Part shown: positions 1 through 9,220 of the stretch, in pieces | Layout: each line of letters starts with the position of its first letter | Numbering within the stretch: the first letter of the stretch is position 1 | Assembly: GCA_038230275.1 (NCBI GenBank) | Contig: JBBRNO010000014.1 | Location: forward strand, 22,275-86,274 | Source: JANXXV01 sp038230275 | Lineage (GTDB): Bacteria > Acidobacteriota > Terriglobia > Bryobacterales > Bryobacteraceae | Direction: 5' to 3' | DNA length: 64,000 bases | Program-made: the position numbers and the translations under genes | Notes under the pieces: generated by a model | Told to the model about the DNA's origin: nothing | Seen by the model: the letters and a program-made list of their open reading frames with translations, nothing else | The model's database searches: none

Positions 1-1
1 G

Positions 2-319
2 AGCGGGGCTTGGATCGGCGTTCAGGGAGAGACGGTGCAGGGTCGCCGATCCGTTGAGGTACAGCTCACGGTGCGGGATCGGGGGCAGGGCATCGACCCT
101 TCTGACCGGCGCCATCTCTTTGAGCCCTTCTACCGGGGCGCGAAGGCGCGGGAAGCACAAACCCCGGGGACCGGCCTGGGACTTAGTCTGGTTCGGCAGA
201 TGATGGAAGCGATGGGCGGCCGCGTGACGGTGCAGTCGGAACCGGGGAAGGGCTCATCCTTTACTCTGCATTTGGCTGTCGCCAACGTGGTAGCAAACAT
301 GGAAAACAAGGCATCTTGA
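2..319 (+). CDS. Sensor histidine kinase, C-terminal ATPase part (5' end outside window)
   Basis: The frame is open from the window edge, so this is the C-terminal ~105 residues of a longer protein. It carries the catalytic ATP-binding boxes of a histidine kinase: a G1 box (VRDRGQGID), an F box (LFEPFYRG) and a G2 box (GTGLGLSLV), followed by the usual GGRVTVQSEPGKGSSFTL end. The HisKA domain and any sensor region lie upstream of base 1. It would autophosphorylate and pass the phosphate to the response regulator that starts 7 bases downstream. Family membership is clear. The signal cannot be known from this part, although the Spy/CpxP-like gene two steps downstream suggests envelope stress. 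Confidence 0.93.
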   Translation, partial: SGAWIGVQGETVQGRRSVEVQLTVRDRGQGIDPSDRRHLFEPFYRGAKAREAQTPGTGLGLSLVRQMMEAMGGRVTVQSEPGKGSSFTLHLAVANVVANMENKAS

Positions 320-326
320 AAACCTC

Positions 327-1013
327 ATGAACGAACGAATCTTATTGGTGGAAGACGAAGAAGCTCTCTCTGTGCCCCTGAGCGACAGGCTCCGCCGGGA
401 AGGCTATCTGGTACAGATTGCCGCCGATGGCGAAAGTGGATACGCGCAAGCACTGGCTGGCCCGTTCGACTTGATCCTGCTAGACGTGATGTTGCCAAAG
501 AAGAGCGGCCTGGATGTTTGCCGGGACCTGAGGCAGCGTGGAATTTCCACTCCGATTCTCATGTTGACCGCGCGCACACAGACGGACGATAAGGTGATCG
601 GGCTGCGGCTTGGCGCGGACGATTATCTGGCGAAGCCATTCGATCAGGCGGAATTGCTGGCACGGATGGAAGCGCTGCTGCGGCGGGCTCTTACTCCCCA
701 CGTCAACGCGGAGACCGTCCATCAGATGGGAAATCTTCGCATCGATTTGCGGCGCGCTGAAGTGTTTCGGGATGGCCAGAGAGTCCCGCTGTCAGCCCGT
801 GAATTTCAACTGTTGCAGTACTTCATTGCACATTCCGGCGCGCTGGTGACGCGCGAGGAACTGCTGCGGGATGTATGGGATTACAAGGCATCCACTTCCA
901 CGCGAACGGTGGATGTCCATGTGGGCTGGCTGCGTCAGAAATTAGAGGAGGATCCGAAGCATCCGAAACTGATTGTGACTTCCATCGGGATGGGCTATCG
1001 GTTTACGGGATAA
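327..1013 (+). CDS. OmpR/PhoB-family two-component response regulator
   Basis: 228 residues, normal length for the family. The receiver domain (about 3-120) has the acidic pair E9/D10, phospho-acceptor D53 in LLDVMLP, T81 and K103 in LAKPF. The C-terminal winged helix (about 130-227) shows the PLSAREFQLL, TREELLRDVW and TVDVHVGWLRQKLE signatures of OmpR-type DNA binding. It lies 7 bases after the kinase, so the two form one transcription unit and a cognate pair. The downstream secreted LTxxQ protein is preceded by direct repeats of TGTAA, the pattern expected for a regulator of this class, so it is a likely target. The specific name (CpxR, CzcR and so on) cannot be fixed from sequence alone. 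Confidence 0.95.
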   Translation: MNERILLVEDEEALSVPLSDRLRREGYLVQIAADGESGYAQALAGPFDLILLDVMLPKKSGLDVCRDLRQRGISTPILMLTARTQTDDKVIGLRLGADDYLAKPFDQAELLARMEALLRRALTPHVNAETVHQMGNLRIDLRRAEVFRDGQRVPLSAREFQLLQYFIAHSGALVTREELLRDVWDYKASTSTRTVDVHVGWLRQKLEEDPKHPKLIVTSIGMGYRFTG

Positions 1014-1024
1014 ACGGCCCGAAA

Positions 1025-1041
1025 TGTAAGGTGCGTGTAAG
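1025..1041 (+). promoter_or_regulatory. Candidate response-regulator box 1 (TGTAAG-N5-TGTAAG)
   Basis: Two exact TGTAAG hexamers, at 1025-1030 and 1036-1041, start 11 bases apart. This is the one-helical-turn direct repeat bound by many OmpR-family regulators. It sits between the response-regulator gene and the Spy/CpxP-like gene. Binding is an inference. Confidence 0.45.
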
Positions 1042-1070
1042 AGACATTTTGCAACCGCTTTACTTTTCGC

Positions 1071-1088
1071 CGTTACAAACGTTTACAG
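1071..1088 (-). promoter_or_regulatory. Candidate response-regulator box 2 (CpxR-like GTAAA-N5-GTAA)
   Basis: Read on the minus strand, the segment is CTGTAAACGTTTGTAACG, that is GTAAA-CGTTT-GTAAC. It differs in one base from the GTAAA-N5-GTAAA CpxR consensus. It lies 28 bases before the start of the CpxP/Spy-like gene. Together with the box at 1025-1041 it supports control by the adjacent two-component system. Function is inferred from the motif only. Confidence 0.45.
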
Positions 1089-1115
1089 TTTGTCGTATTA
1101 CTGTACAAGGGGCCG

Positions 1116-1583
1116 ATGATGAATTCACTACTACGGAGTGCCGCTGCATTCGTCCTGCTGGCAGGCGGTTGCCTCTTTGCCCAGCCGCCGATGGGCCGCG
1201 GCCCTGACGGCCAGAGTTGGGCGGAGCGACGAACGCAGTTCCTGGCGATGAGGCTGAGCCTCACCGATTCGCAGAAGCAGCAGGTTTTGACGCTGTTTAC
1301 GGCTTCCGATCAGAACAGCGAGGCCCTGGAAACGAAGCTTTCGCAAGCACGCAAGAATCTGCGCGACGCCAGCCGGCGGAATGCTCCTTACAGCGAGATC
1401 GATCAGCTTGCGACCTCGGTTGGTTTTCTGTTCGGGCAAGTGGAAGCCATTAAGGCGAAGGCCGACGCCGCGGTGTACAACATTCTGACGGCGGAACAGC
1501 GGCAGAAGATGGAGCGCGGGTACGGCGGTGGCCGGCGTGGAATGGGTGGGCCTGGCGGACCGCATTTTCCTGAGCGGCGGTAG
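1116..1583 (+). CDS. Spy/CpxP-like periplasmic LTxxQ protein
   Basis: 155 residues with an N-terminal hydrophobic signal sequence (about 5-22, ending LFAQ). The body is a charged, helical region holding two LTxxQ motifs: LTDSQ at 49-53 and LTAEQ at 124-128. These mark the Spy/CpxP family of periplasmic chaperones and metal-response proteins. The tail is rich in Gly and Arg (RGYGGGRRGMGGPGG). Two ATG codons stand at 1116 and 1119; either may be used. It follows a two-component system with CpxR-like boxes in between, matching the Cpx logic in which the regulator controls its own periplasmic feedback protein. The family call is good; a chaperone role is inferred. Confidence 0.75.
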   Translation: MMNSLLRSAAAFVLLAGGCLFAQPPMGRGPDGQSWAERRTQFLAMRLSLTDSQKQQVLTLFTASDQNSEALETKLSQARKNLRDASRRNAPYSEIDQLATSVGFLFGQVEAIKAKADAAVYNILTAEQRQKMERGYGGGRRGMGGPGGPHFPERR

Positions 1584-1984
1584 GTGGAGTCGGCCAACCA
1601 TTCTATTCACTGAATGGGTTGCATTTCGAATGTACCGGTCAGTGGCCAAGAGAGAATCCAACGCTTACGGCGGCGTTGAGTTCCAACTGAAGAGCGCCGA
1701 CCGCGTCCCCACCATCACGTAGTCCATGACGATGCCAATCTGATTTCTTCAGTCCTTTCTACATGAACTGCCCAAGATGTTTGAATTCTGCACCTACGCC
1801 CCTCATCCTCGTTACTCTCGGGCGTAGGAGTTCATGGACCAGACAGTCCCACATGGACGGTCACATGATGCACGTAGGCGGCGGTAGAGCTGAGGATGAG
1901 ATGGTCTGGACAGGTAGGAACGACAAGCTGTCCTCGCGCAGGATGCGGGTAACCCGTTTGTGATCTCTTTCTAACCGCGACGCT
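1584..1984. other. Non-coding stretch, nothing recognised
   Basis: About 400 bases between the Spy-like gene and the end of the integrase ruin. The short open frames here show no family resemblance. I see no tRNA, clear terminator or repeat. It may be degraded flank of the integrase element. Confidence 0.4.
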
Positions 1985-3009
1985 TCAGTTCAGGGGTGAT
2001 CCGTGGCCGAACATAGCAGGGGAATTCCAGCGCGATACGCTGAATCTCATTCCGTAGATCCAGATCGTCGTCCGGCCGTTCCGACCGGCTCGCTCGGCGA
2101 CCGCCTTGCAGCGGTGGAGCATATCCTGCTCACGATTGCCGGTTAGTGACGGAAACATGAAGACGCTTCTATTCGTCTGCGGGTGCCGTTCGAGGATATT
2201 GGCCAAGCGTACCGGCACTGGGACCTTCCTCTCTTCCCAGCGCTTCGGGAAAAAGTGGAGGTCTGGCTTGGCGTTGACGCCGATCGTCCGCAAGCGCAGG
2301 TTCACATCGGGCCAGCCCAAGTCCATCACCTCTTGCTCGCGGAAGCCCGTGAACAAGAATGCGGAGAAGAGGGCGGCTTCCGAGGCATCGCACGTAGCCA
2401 GAAACTTGGCCAGTTCCTAGTGAGTACATTCGCGGGGAAGCGACGAGATTCGTCCGGGCAACTGTACCTGCCTGGTGATTCCGGATCTGCCGTTTTGTTT
2501 ACAGAACTGCGCGATGACGATCACGTTGTGAAGCACCGTATTGGGCGACATCCCACCCTTTTTCAGCGTCAGAATGAAATTCTTGAGGTTCTCGACGGAC
2601 ACCGCGTTCAGGGCTTGGCCCGCAAAATGTTTTCCGAAACGCCTCAAGACTGCATCGTATTTGCGAAAGGTGTTGGGCTTCTTAAGAGTTTCGATCTGAT
2701 CCAGGTAGCGATCGATCAGCCTTTCGAGCAGTACCGGTTTCGGCACGTCGTCAGTCCGAGGCCGAGGCACGATAATACCGAACGCGAGCGCTTCACGCTC
2801 GAGGTGCTTTCGGCGCTGGACTTCGAGCGCCTGGGCGACTGTCGCTCCCGCAGGTAGCCGGCGACGTTTATCCTTCTCACCCACTCGATGAAGTAGCTGC
2901 CATCAGGCAAAGCGCTCCAGGCGCGCTGTCCATTGGATTTCTTAGGAATCAATCGCAACACCCAGCGATCATCGATCTTGATTTGTTTGAGTAGATTGAC
3001 GTGAGCCAT
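1985..3009 (-). pseudogene. Decayed tyrosine recombinase/integrase
   Basis: Pieces of one integrase lie in successive minus frames. The N-terminal piece starts at ATG 3009 (MAHVNLLKQIKIDDRWV) and breaks near 2850. The SAM-like core-binding domain is read from about 2850 to 2420 (VAQALEVQRRKH, PNTFRKYDAVLRRF, SPNTVLHNVIVIAQF). The catalytic part follows in another frame (TGFREQEVMDLGWPDVN, containing the first catalytic Arg) to 1985. The expected HxxR, H/W and Tyr motifs at the C-terminus are not readable. With two or more frameshifts and no C-terminal catalytic residues, the protein should be inactive. It sits directly upstream of rsmG and marks an old mobile-element or recombinase locus. Confidence 0.8.
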
Positions 3010-3071
3010 TCGTGTGCCATCCAAATCTCACGATTTCGGGCAGCACACGCACAGACAGTAAAGAGGACAGT

Positions 3072-3776
3072 ATGGCCATCCACACCTCCACAATTCTACC
3101 CCAACACAACCAAATCCGGCGTAAGTGCAATCATGAGGGGGTGCACTTCGAAGACGCTCTTGCTAAAGTCCTTCCCGCCGACCTTCCCCATCGTGACATT
3201 GTAATCGACAAGACGTCCAAGCACCTGGAGCTAATCACAGAAGTCAATCAGCATATGAACCTCACCCGAATCACCACTCCCGCCGAAGCGGCCGTCAAGC
3301 ATGTACTCGATTCCGTACTCCCGTGGCGTCACTTCGCCACCGCCAGCCACGTTCTAGACGCAGGTACCGGTGCCGGGTTCCCTGGCATTCCCCTCGCGAT
3401 TGTGCTTCCGGAAATCCAGTTCACGCTGTCCGAATCGATCCAAAAGAAAGCCCGCTTCGTGCAATCCGCCATCGAATCGCTCGAACTTCCGAACGTAAGA
3501 GTCACTCCGCAAAGGGCCGAAGAGATCCCAGCGCCTGGTTTGATCACGGCCCGGGCAATGGCGCCCCTCAGCCGGGCAATCGTCCTGTTCGCGCCGGCGT
3601 TGAAAAACGGCGTTCGCCTGCTGCTCTACAAAGGTCCAGAGGTTGAAACAGAAATCGCCGAGGCATCCATCGAAGCCAAGAAGCGCGAGATCGCCATGCG
3701 CATACTGGAGCGATACCACCTGCCGGACTCGCTGGGTTCACGGACCATCGTTGAACTAGCTCGACACAAAACCTAG
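3072..3776 (+). CDS. rsmG: 16S rRNA (guanine-N7)-methyltransferase RsmG
   Basis: The protein methylates N7 of G527 (E. coli numbering) in 16S rRNA using S-adenosylmethionine. It has the family motifs: NLTRIT before the fold, a SAM-binding loop VLDAGTGAGFPGIPLAI, ESIQKKARFV, and RAMAPLSRA after strand 4. I chose ATG 3072 because AGAGGACAG lies just upstream, giving 234 residues. A GTG at 3141, next to GAGGGG, would give 211 residues and starts where homology is expected (VHFEDALAKVLP), so it is a real alternative. Neighbours are an integrase ruin upstream and the argG end downstream. The gene is not beside mnmG or parA, where it often lies. Confidence 0.9.
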   Translation: MAIHTSTILPQHNQIRRKCNHEGVHFEDALAKVLPADLPHRDIVIDKTSKHLELITEVNQHMNLTRITTPAEAAVKHVLDSVLPWRHFATASHVLDAGTGAGFPGIPLAIVLPEIQFTLSESIQKKARFVQSAIESLELPNVRVTPQRAEEIPAPGLITARAMAPLSRAIVLFAPALKNGVRLLLYKGPEVETEIAEASIEAKKREIAMRILERYHLPDSLGSRTIVELARHKT

Positions 3777-4169
3777 TGCTCAGACACAATGGGAGACCCG
3801 CTTTGGCAGCATGCGTCAGGCGCTCGCGATAGCGGGCACCGGTCCGGCGCGCTATGATCTGAACATCGAAAAGCGCTGGCGCCCCCTCGACGCGACGTTG
3901 CCGGGCCGTCAGTTCGTAACAAGTATCGCGCAGAATTCGCCGTCAAGGCAGTGACCCGATCCGTCAACCCACATCGCCCTTCAATGGTAAACGTAGCGAG
4001 GCACCGTCGTTCCATTCGCAGCACGGCAGATCACCGCAGAGTTCGCCGCAAATTCCTGGATTTTGCACAGCGCTTACCCGGCGCGCCAAAGCGTTGTAAA
4101 TTTCAGGCATCCCGCTGCAATCAGCGTCTTCGCGCATTCTCGGCAACCAACCGCTTTGGGGAACCGGTT
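3777..4169. other. Intergenic stretch between convergent rsmG and argG
   Basis: About 390 bases. A 47-codon open frame from ATG 3811 to the stop at 3952 has coding-like content (ARYDLNIEKRWRPLD) but no family I recognise and no clear ribosome site. It could be the tail of a lost gene. No tRNA or repeat is visible. Confidence 0.35.
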
Positions 4170-5519
4170 CTACGGAGCATTCTTGATTTCAGTGCCGCCA
4201 TCCAGCAGCCGCAATCCCTCAAACGGCGCCGCTCCCAGCAAGCCGGCCTTCGCGTAAACGAACAGCTTCGCCCGGCTATCGCTGATGTCCAGATTTCGCA
4301 TGGTTAACTGGCCAATCCGATCCTGCGGCGTAAACGAACCCTCGCCTCTTTCCATGGTCAACCGCTCCGGAGCGTAAGTCAGATTCGGGCTCTCCGTATT
4401 CAGAATCGAATAGTCGTTGCCCCTCCGCAACTCCACCGTCACCTTGCCCGTAATCGCCTTTGCCACCCACCGCTGCAAAGTTTCACGCAGCATCATCGAC
4501 TGCGGATCGAACCATCGCCCCTGGTACAACAGCCGTCCCAATCGCCGGCCCATGTCGCGATACTGCTCTATGGTGTCTTCGTTGTGAATGCCCGAAATCA
4601 AACGCTCATAGGCGATATAAAATAGCGCCATGGCGGGCGCTTCATAGATCCCGCGGCTCTTTGCCTCAATGATCCGGTTCTCAATCTGATCCGACATGCC
4701 TAAACCATGCCGGCCGCCAATCGCATTCGCCTCTAGCACCAGATCGATGCTGTCCGCGAAGCTTTTGCCGTTCAACTCCACCGGCACTCCCTCGTCGAAG
4801 GTGATCGTCACTTCTTCGCGCTTCACATCCACATCGTCGCGCCAGGAAGCCACACCCATAATCGGCTCCACAATCTGGATCCCGGAATTCAGAAATTCCA
4901 GATCCTTCGCCTCGTGCGTAGCGCCCCAGATATTGGAATCCGTCGAGTAGGCTTTCTCCTTGCTCATGTGGAAACTGAGCCCGGCTTTTTCCAGTAATTC
5001 CGACATCTCCTTACGCCCGCCCAACTCATCAATGAAGGTCTGGTCCAGCCAAGGCTTGTAGATTCGCAACTGCGGATTCACCATCAGGCCGTAACGATAG
5101 AACCGCTCAATGTCGTTGCCCTTGTAAGTGCTGCCGTCGCCCCAGATGTTGACGTCGTCTTCCTTCATCGCGCCCACCAGCATCGTACCGGTGACCGCAC
5201 GTCCAATCGGCGTCGTGTTGAAATACGCAACGCCCGCGGTGGTGATGTGAAACGCGCCGCACTGCAGCGCCGCCAGGCCCTCGCGCACTAATTGCGCCCG
5301 GCAATCAATCAGCCGGGCCTTCTCCGCGCCATATTCCAGTGCACGCCTGGGTATGTTGTCGTAGTCCTTTTCGTCCGGCTGGCCAAGATGGGCCGTATAG
5401 CAGTAAGGCACCGCGCCCTTCTGCCGCATCCAGTAAATCGCGGCGCTGGTATCCAGCCCTCCGGAAAACGCAATACCGACCTTCTCCCCAATGGGAAGCG
5501 ACTGCAGAATAGTGCCCAT
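4170..5519 (-). CDS. argG: Argininosuccinate synthase
   Basis: It joins citrulline and aspartate with ATP to make argininosuccinate, the seventh step of arginine synthesis, in the cytoplasm. 449 residues, matching the longer E. coli-type ArgG (about 447) rather than the ~400-residue form. The N-terminal ATP-pyrophosphatase loop is AFSGGLDTSAAIYW. Further family segments are DGSTYKGNDIERFYRYG, STDSNIWGATHEAKDLE and GRHGLGMSDQIENRIIEAKSRGIYEAPAMAL. It starts 15 bases after the large oxidoreductase gene, so the two are probably co-transcribed. No other arginine gene is near. Confidence 0.97.
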   Translation of the reverse strand: MGTILQSLPIGEKVGIAFSGGLDTSAAIYWMRQKGAVPYCYTAHLGQPDEKDYDNIPRRALEYGAEKARLIDCRAQLVREGLAALQCGAFHITTAGVAYFNTTPIGRAVTGTMLVGAMKEDDVNIWGDGSTYKGNDIERFYRYGLMVNPQLRIYKPWLDQTFIDELGGRKEMSELLEKAGLSFHMSKEKAYSTDSNIWGATHEAKDLEFLNSGIQIVEPIMGVASWRDDVDVKREEVTITFDEGVPVELNGKSFADSIDLVLEANAIGGRHGLGMSDQIENRIIEAKSRGIYEAPAMALFYIAYERLISGIHNEDTIEQYRDMGRRLGRLLYQGRWFDPQSMMLRETLQRWVAKAITGKVTVELRRGNDYSILNTESPNLTYAPERLTMERGEGSFTPQDRIGQLTMRNLDISDSRAKLFVYAKAGLLGAAPFEGLRLLDGGTEIKNAP

Positions 5520-5534
5520 CGTCTTTCTCCTGTT

Positions 5535-8500
5535 TTATGCGCCGACCAGCTCCGCGCGCGCGCCTATCTGCCGCAGGCAACGGTCGATCCACTGTTTGGT
5601 CAATTTTTCCTGCACGCCGTTTTGCGATAGCCGCGTGCGCAAATTCGCCCAATCCACCAGATCCAGTGACTGGTCCTGGTTGAAGCAGGAGAACACCACT
5701 GTTTCCTCACCCGTCCGCGGATCTTTATGAAGTTGCAAGCACTGCGCGCAGATCTCTTTCATCATGCATTGCATGGGTGAATTGATACTGCCGATCGCCT
5801 TGTGATCGTGCTTCAAATACGGAGCCAGCACGGTATGCCGGGCCCTGGCCACCGCGCCCATCATGGCATCGGAACCAATCACCACCAGCCGGTCCACCAA
5901 GCTCAATGGAATTTCCGGTTCATCCAGATCGCCCCGCCCGTAGGCAGCCACCGCATCCACAATATTGCCCACGAATGCCTTGTCCTGCACACGCCCTGGC
6001 GTGAATCCAGGCGCTTCGTCGCAGCACCAAATCACCACATCAGCGGCCTTTTCAATCTCTTCCACTTTGTAGCGGTCGATAATTTTCTTGTACCCGGCAA
6101 AGTAAACCGTCCTCGACCCGCTGGAGCGCAACTGCTGTCCAATCGAGAACAGAACCGCATTGCCCAACCCGCCGCCAATTAAAAGCACCGTCTCTTGTCC
6201 GGGCGTCTCGGTAGGCGTTCCGGTTGGTCCCATCAGAATCACCGGCTCGCCTTTCTTCAAAATCGCGCAAAGATCGGACGACCCGCCCATCTCCAGCACA
6301 ATCGTCGAAAGCAAACCGTTCTCCCGATCCACCGAAGCGCCAGTCAGTGCCAGCCCTTCCATACCGAGCGTGGTTCCCTTCGCGTGCGGAGCCAGCGTCT
6401 CGTAGTTCTGCAAGCGATAGAACTGTCCGGGTTCAAAAGCCCTGGCCGCCATCGGCGCTTTCACCACTACTTCCACAATATTCGGCGTCAATCGGATTAC
6501 ATCGTGCACCACCGCCCGCAGTTCGCCGTTCAACCGGTCCACCAGCGCGACGGGCTTCGGCTCCCCGGCAGCGCGGCGCGACAACACTCGCGTCACTACG
6601 GGATAGCCCTGCTTTGCGCTCGCCATGGCCTTCACCACGTTCCCGGCGAAGGAAGGATGCAGGTCACCAAAGAAGCTCACCCCGCGCCCATCCGCCCGCA
6701 GTGACATCAATACCTGCACCGCTTTCGGCTTGGCCACGCGCTCCGGCTTCACCACTTGCCCTTCTTCGTCCACCGCTTGAAACCACTTGCCATCCAGGAA
6801 AACGTTCGTGGGATCTTCACGTCCCAACACTGTATTCGGCTGTGTACCCGCGGCCACTAATATGGACCTCGCGGGCAGTCTCACCGGCTCGCCGGACCGT
6901 GACATTTTGCCCGTGGCCTCATCAAATGTATGCCTTGTCAGCTTCAACGCCGCGGCATGGCCATGCTTGTCCATCTCCACTTCTTCCGGGGACAGACACT
7001 CCGCAAACCGAATACCTTCCTGCAATGCCAGCGCCACTTCTTCATGATTCAGCGTGTAACTCGGGGCGTCTATCAACCTCCGCCGGTAAGCGATCGTTAC
7101 GCCGCCCCACGCATTCAGCAAGTCCACAAAGTTCGTACATCTGCCTTCGCGCGCCGCCGCGCCACGCTCGGCTCGAATCGCCCGGGCATGCGCCAGAAAC
7201 TCATTGCCCGTATCAATGTCTTCCTGCGACCATCTCTCCCGAACCGCGGCTTCACTGCTATCTTTGACCAGCGCCTCGTAGCGCTGCAGGAATTTCTCCA
7301 CCTGCACTACGTAATACGCCATCGATTCGGTGGCCGTATCAATCGCCGTCAATCCACCGCCAATCACCACAATGGGCATCCGCACTTGCAGATTCGCCAC
7401 GGAATTCATCTTCGCCGCGCCTGTCAGTTGCAGCGCCATCAGAAAGTCCGAGGCTTGCCGTACGCCCCGTGACAATCCGTTTTTCATCGGAATCACGGTC
7501 GGACGGCCGGCGCCGGCACATAGCGCCACGTGATCGAAACCCTGCTCAAACGCGCTATCGATCGTCAGCGCTCCACCGAATCGCACACCGCCAAACATGC
7601 TGAACTGACGCCGCCGTTCCAGCAACAGCCGGATCACCTTCAAGAAATTCTTGTTCCATCGAACGGTAATGCCGTACTCCGCCACGCCGCCGAAACCAGC
7701 CATCACACGGTCGTCCAGCGATTCGTACAGTTCATTCACGTCGGATATCGGACGGAAGGCAACGCGCTCACCCAGCGCATTCACGCCAGAAATTCGTTCC
7801 GGAAGCGGCTCGATCTTCAATCCATCGATGCCCACCACCGTGTGCCCGTCGTTCATCAAATGATGCGACAGCGTGAAGCCGGCCGGCCCCAACCCAACTA
7901 CCAACACCTTGTATCCCGAATCCTCCCGCGGAACCGGCCGCGATAAATGCAACGGATTCCAACGCGTCAACAGGCTGTAAATCTCAAATCCCCAAGGCAG
8001 TTCTAAAACATCTTTCAGTGTCCGTGTTTCCACCTGCGGAATGTCCACTGGATCCTGCTTTTGGAAAATGCACGATTTCATGCAGTCGTTGCAAATCCGG
8101 TGACCCGTCCCGGCGCACATCGGGTTGTCAATGGTGGTAATCGCCAGTGCGCCAATCGAATTGCCGCGCTGTTTCACCACGTTCATTTCGGAAATCTTCT
8201 CGTCCAGCGGGCAACCGGCCAGCGTCACGCCGAACCCGCTCTTCTTAAACGATCCGTCTTTCTCCTGCAGTCCGGTGGAGCAGCTGTCTTTCCCTTGGTT
8301 GTGGCACTTGATGCAATAATTCGCCTGATCCAGCGCGCCGCTCAAGTTCATGCCCGCATCGGTAAGTTTGAAACCCTCGCGGTGCCGCAGATCGTGTTTC
8401 GGCAGCGCGAACCGCGTCACCCCGTCCACCTCAATGGTTTCCACGTGGACCAAATGGCTTGGGTCCAGCTTGTGCGGAACGCGAAACAGAACGCCGTGAT

Positions 8501-9044
8501 GATATTTCGCAATGCCAGCCGGTGCTAGTGCCGCCCATGCCGCGAACTGCGCCGCGGTCTGCAATTGGCTTGCATGCTCGGCTTCGTCCTCCAGCCAGCG
8601 CGAGACATGTTCAAAAAAACTCTGCTCGGTCAGCGGCTCGGAAAACTGCATCTCCAGTTCCGCTGCAATCGCCAAACCATCAATCTCGCTCGCCTGTTCT
8701 TTCGTTACTCCGCTGATGGCTTTCTTCTGAATGAATTTGCGCTTGAAGGCGTAAATCGGAGCTTTCGCATCGTGCCGTGCCTGCAGACTTTTTACCGCGG
8801 ATTCAATACCGAACAGTTCGCCTACGAAATCTTCCACGTGAGGCGCAATTTCAATGATCAGGTCTGATTGTTTCTTGGCGGCGAGGGCGGCCGGATTCAA
8901 CCGTGCCTCCGTCAAACGCGCGTGCAAATCGCCGTTCGCAGCCTGCAATTGCTGCAAAAATCTGGCATCCAGGCGGACAAGCCCTTCACGTTGATACAAA
9001 TCTTCGAATGAAAAACCGAATCTGAGAGTAAGCTGATCGGACAC
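5535..9044 (-). CDS. Large iron-sulfur flavoprotein oxidoreductase (GltD-like core plus ferredoxin-reductase/PyrK-like module)
   Basis: 1169 residues. Residues 1-230 match nothing I know. A cysteine-rich region follows (C244, C247, C255, C278, C310, C318, C321, C325), fit for one or two Fe-S clusters as in GltD/NfnB-type proteins. An FAD-binding Rossmann loop (KVLVVGLGPAGF, about 379-390) and a second nucleotide loop (VVIGGGLTAIDTATE) form a glutamate-synthase-beta-like core. The C-terminal third has a flavodoxin-reductase part (FEPGQFYRLQNY, LMGPTGTPTE, LLIGGGLGNAVLF) like PyrK/NfnA. It ends with another cysteine set (QCMMKEICAQC and a later FSCF). It probably moves electrons between NAD(P)H, flavin, Fe-S centres and an unknown partner. 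It is the first gene of an operon with argG. The substrate is unknown. Confidence 0.8.
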   Translation of the reverse strand: MSDQLTLRFGFSFEDLYQREGLVRLDARFLQQLQAANGDLHARLTEARLNPAALAAKKQSDLIIEIAPHVEDFVGELFGIESAVKSLQARHDAKAPIYAFKRKFIQKKAISGVTKEQASEIDGLAIAAELEMQFSEPLTEQSFFEHVSRWLEDEAEHASQLQTAAQFAAWAALAPAGIAKYHHGVLFRVPHKLDPSHLVHVETIEVDGVTRFALPKHDLRHREGFKLTDAGMNLSGALDQANYCIKCHNQGKDSCSTGLQEKDGSFKKSGFGVTLAGCPLDEKISEMNVVKQRGNSIGALAITTIDNPMCAGTGHRICNDCMKSCIFQKQDPVDIPQVETRTLKDVLELPWGFEIYSLLTRWNPLHLSRPVPREDSGYKVLVVGLGPAGFTLSHHLMNDGHTVVGIDGLKIEPLPERISGVNALGERVAFRPISDVNELYESLDDRVMAGFGGVAEYGITVRWNKNFLKVIRLLLERRRQFSMFGGVRFGGALTIDSAFEQGFDHVALCAGAGRPTVIPMKNGLSRGVRQASDFLMALQLTGAAKMNSVANLQVRMPIVVIGGGLTAIDTATESMAYYVVQVEKFLQRYEALVKDSSEAAVRERWSQEDIDTGNEFLAHARAIRAERGAAAREGRCTNFVDLLNAWGGVTIAYRRRLIDAPSYTLNHEEVALALQEGIRFAECLSPEEVEMDKHGHAAALKLTRHTFDEATGKMSRSGEPVRLPARSILVAAGTQPNTVLGREDPTNVFLDGKWFQAVDEEGQVVKPERVAKPKAVQVLMSLRADGRGVSFFGDLHPSFAGNVVKAMASAKQGYPVVTRVLSRRAAGEPKPVALVDRLNGELRAVVHDVIRLTPNIVEVVVKAPMAARAFEPGQFYRLQNYETLAPHAKGTTLGMEGLALTGASVDRENGLLSTIVLEMGGSSDLCAILKKGEPVILMGPTGTPTETPGQETVLLIGGGLGNAVLFSIGQQLRSSGSRTVYFAGYKKIIDRYKVEEIEKAADVVIWCCDEAPGFTPGRVQDKAFVGNIVDAVAAYGRGDLDEPEIPLSLVDRLVVIGSDAMMGAVARARHTVLAPYLKHDHKAIGSINSPMQCMMKEICAQCLQLHKDPRTGEETVVFSCFNQDQSLDLVDWANLRTRLSQNGVQEKLTKQWIDRCLRQIGARAELVGA

Positions 9045-9220
9045 TTATAGACCTTCTAAGAGTTTCGATGGCCAGAACGGCTATCGGGGTGGAACTTTGA
9101 TTTACCCAGACTCTCATTGTAGCAGTCCAAGCGGTTAAGCTAAGATCAAAGTCAACGTAAATTGTTCGGGGTCCGAACCAGTGGCGTGGCCACTGCCTAC
9201 CTCCCCGGTAGTCCCTTTCA

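Noticed and set aside
2183..2857. Long plus-strand open frame of 224 codons
   Set aside because: It is antisense to the integrase ruin, whose domains are recognisable; the plus frame shows no family.
6224..7267. 347-codon plus-strand open frame
   Set aside because: It lies inside the large oxidoreductase on the other strand, with Pro/Ser/Arg-rich content typical of a GC-rich shadow frame.
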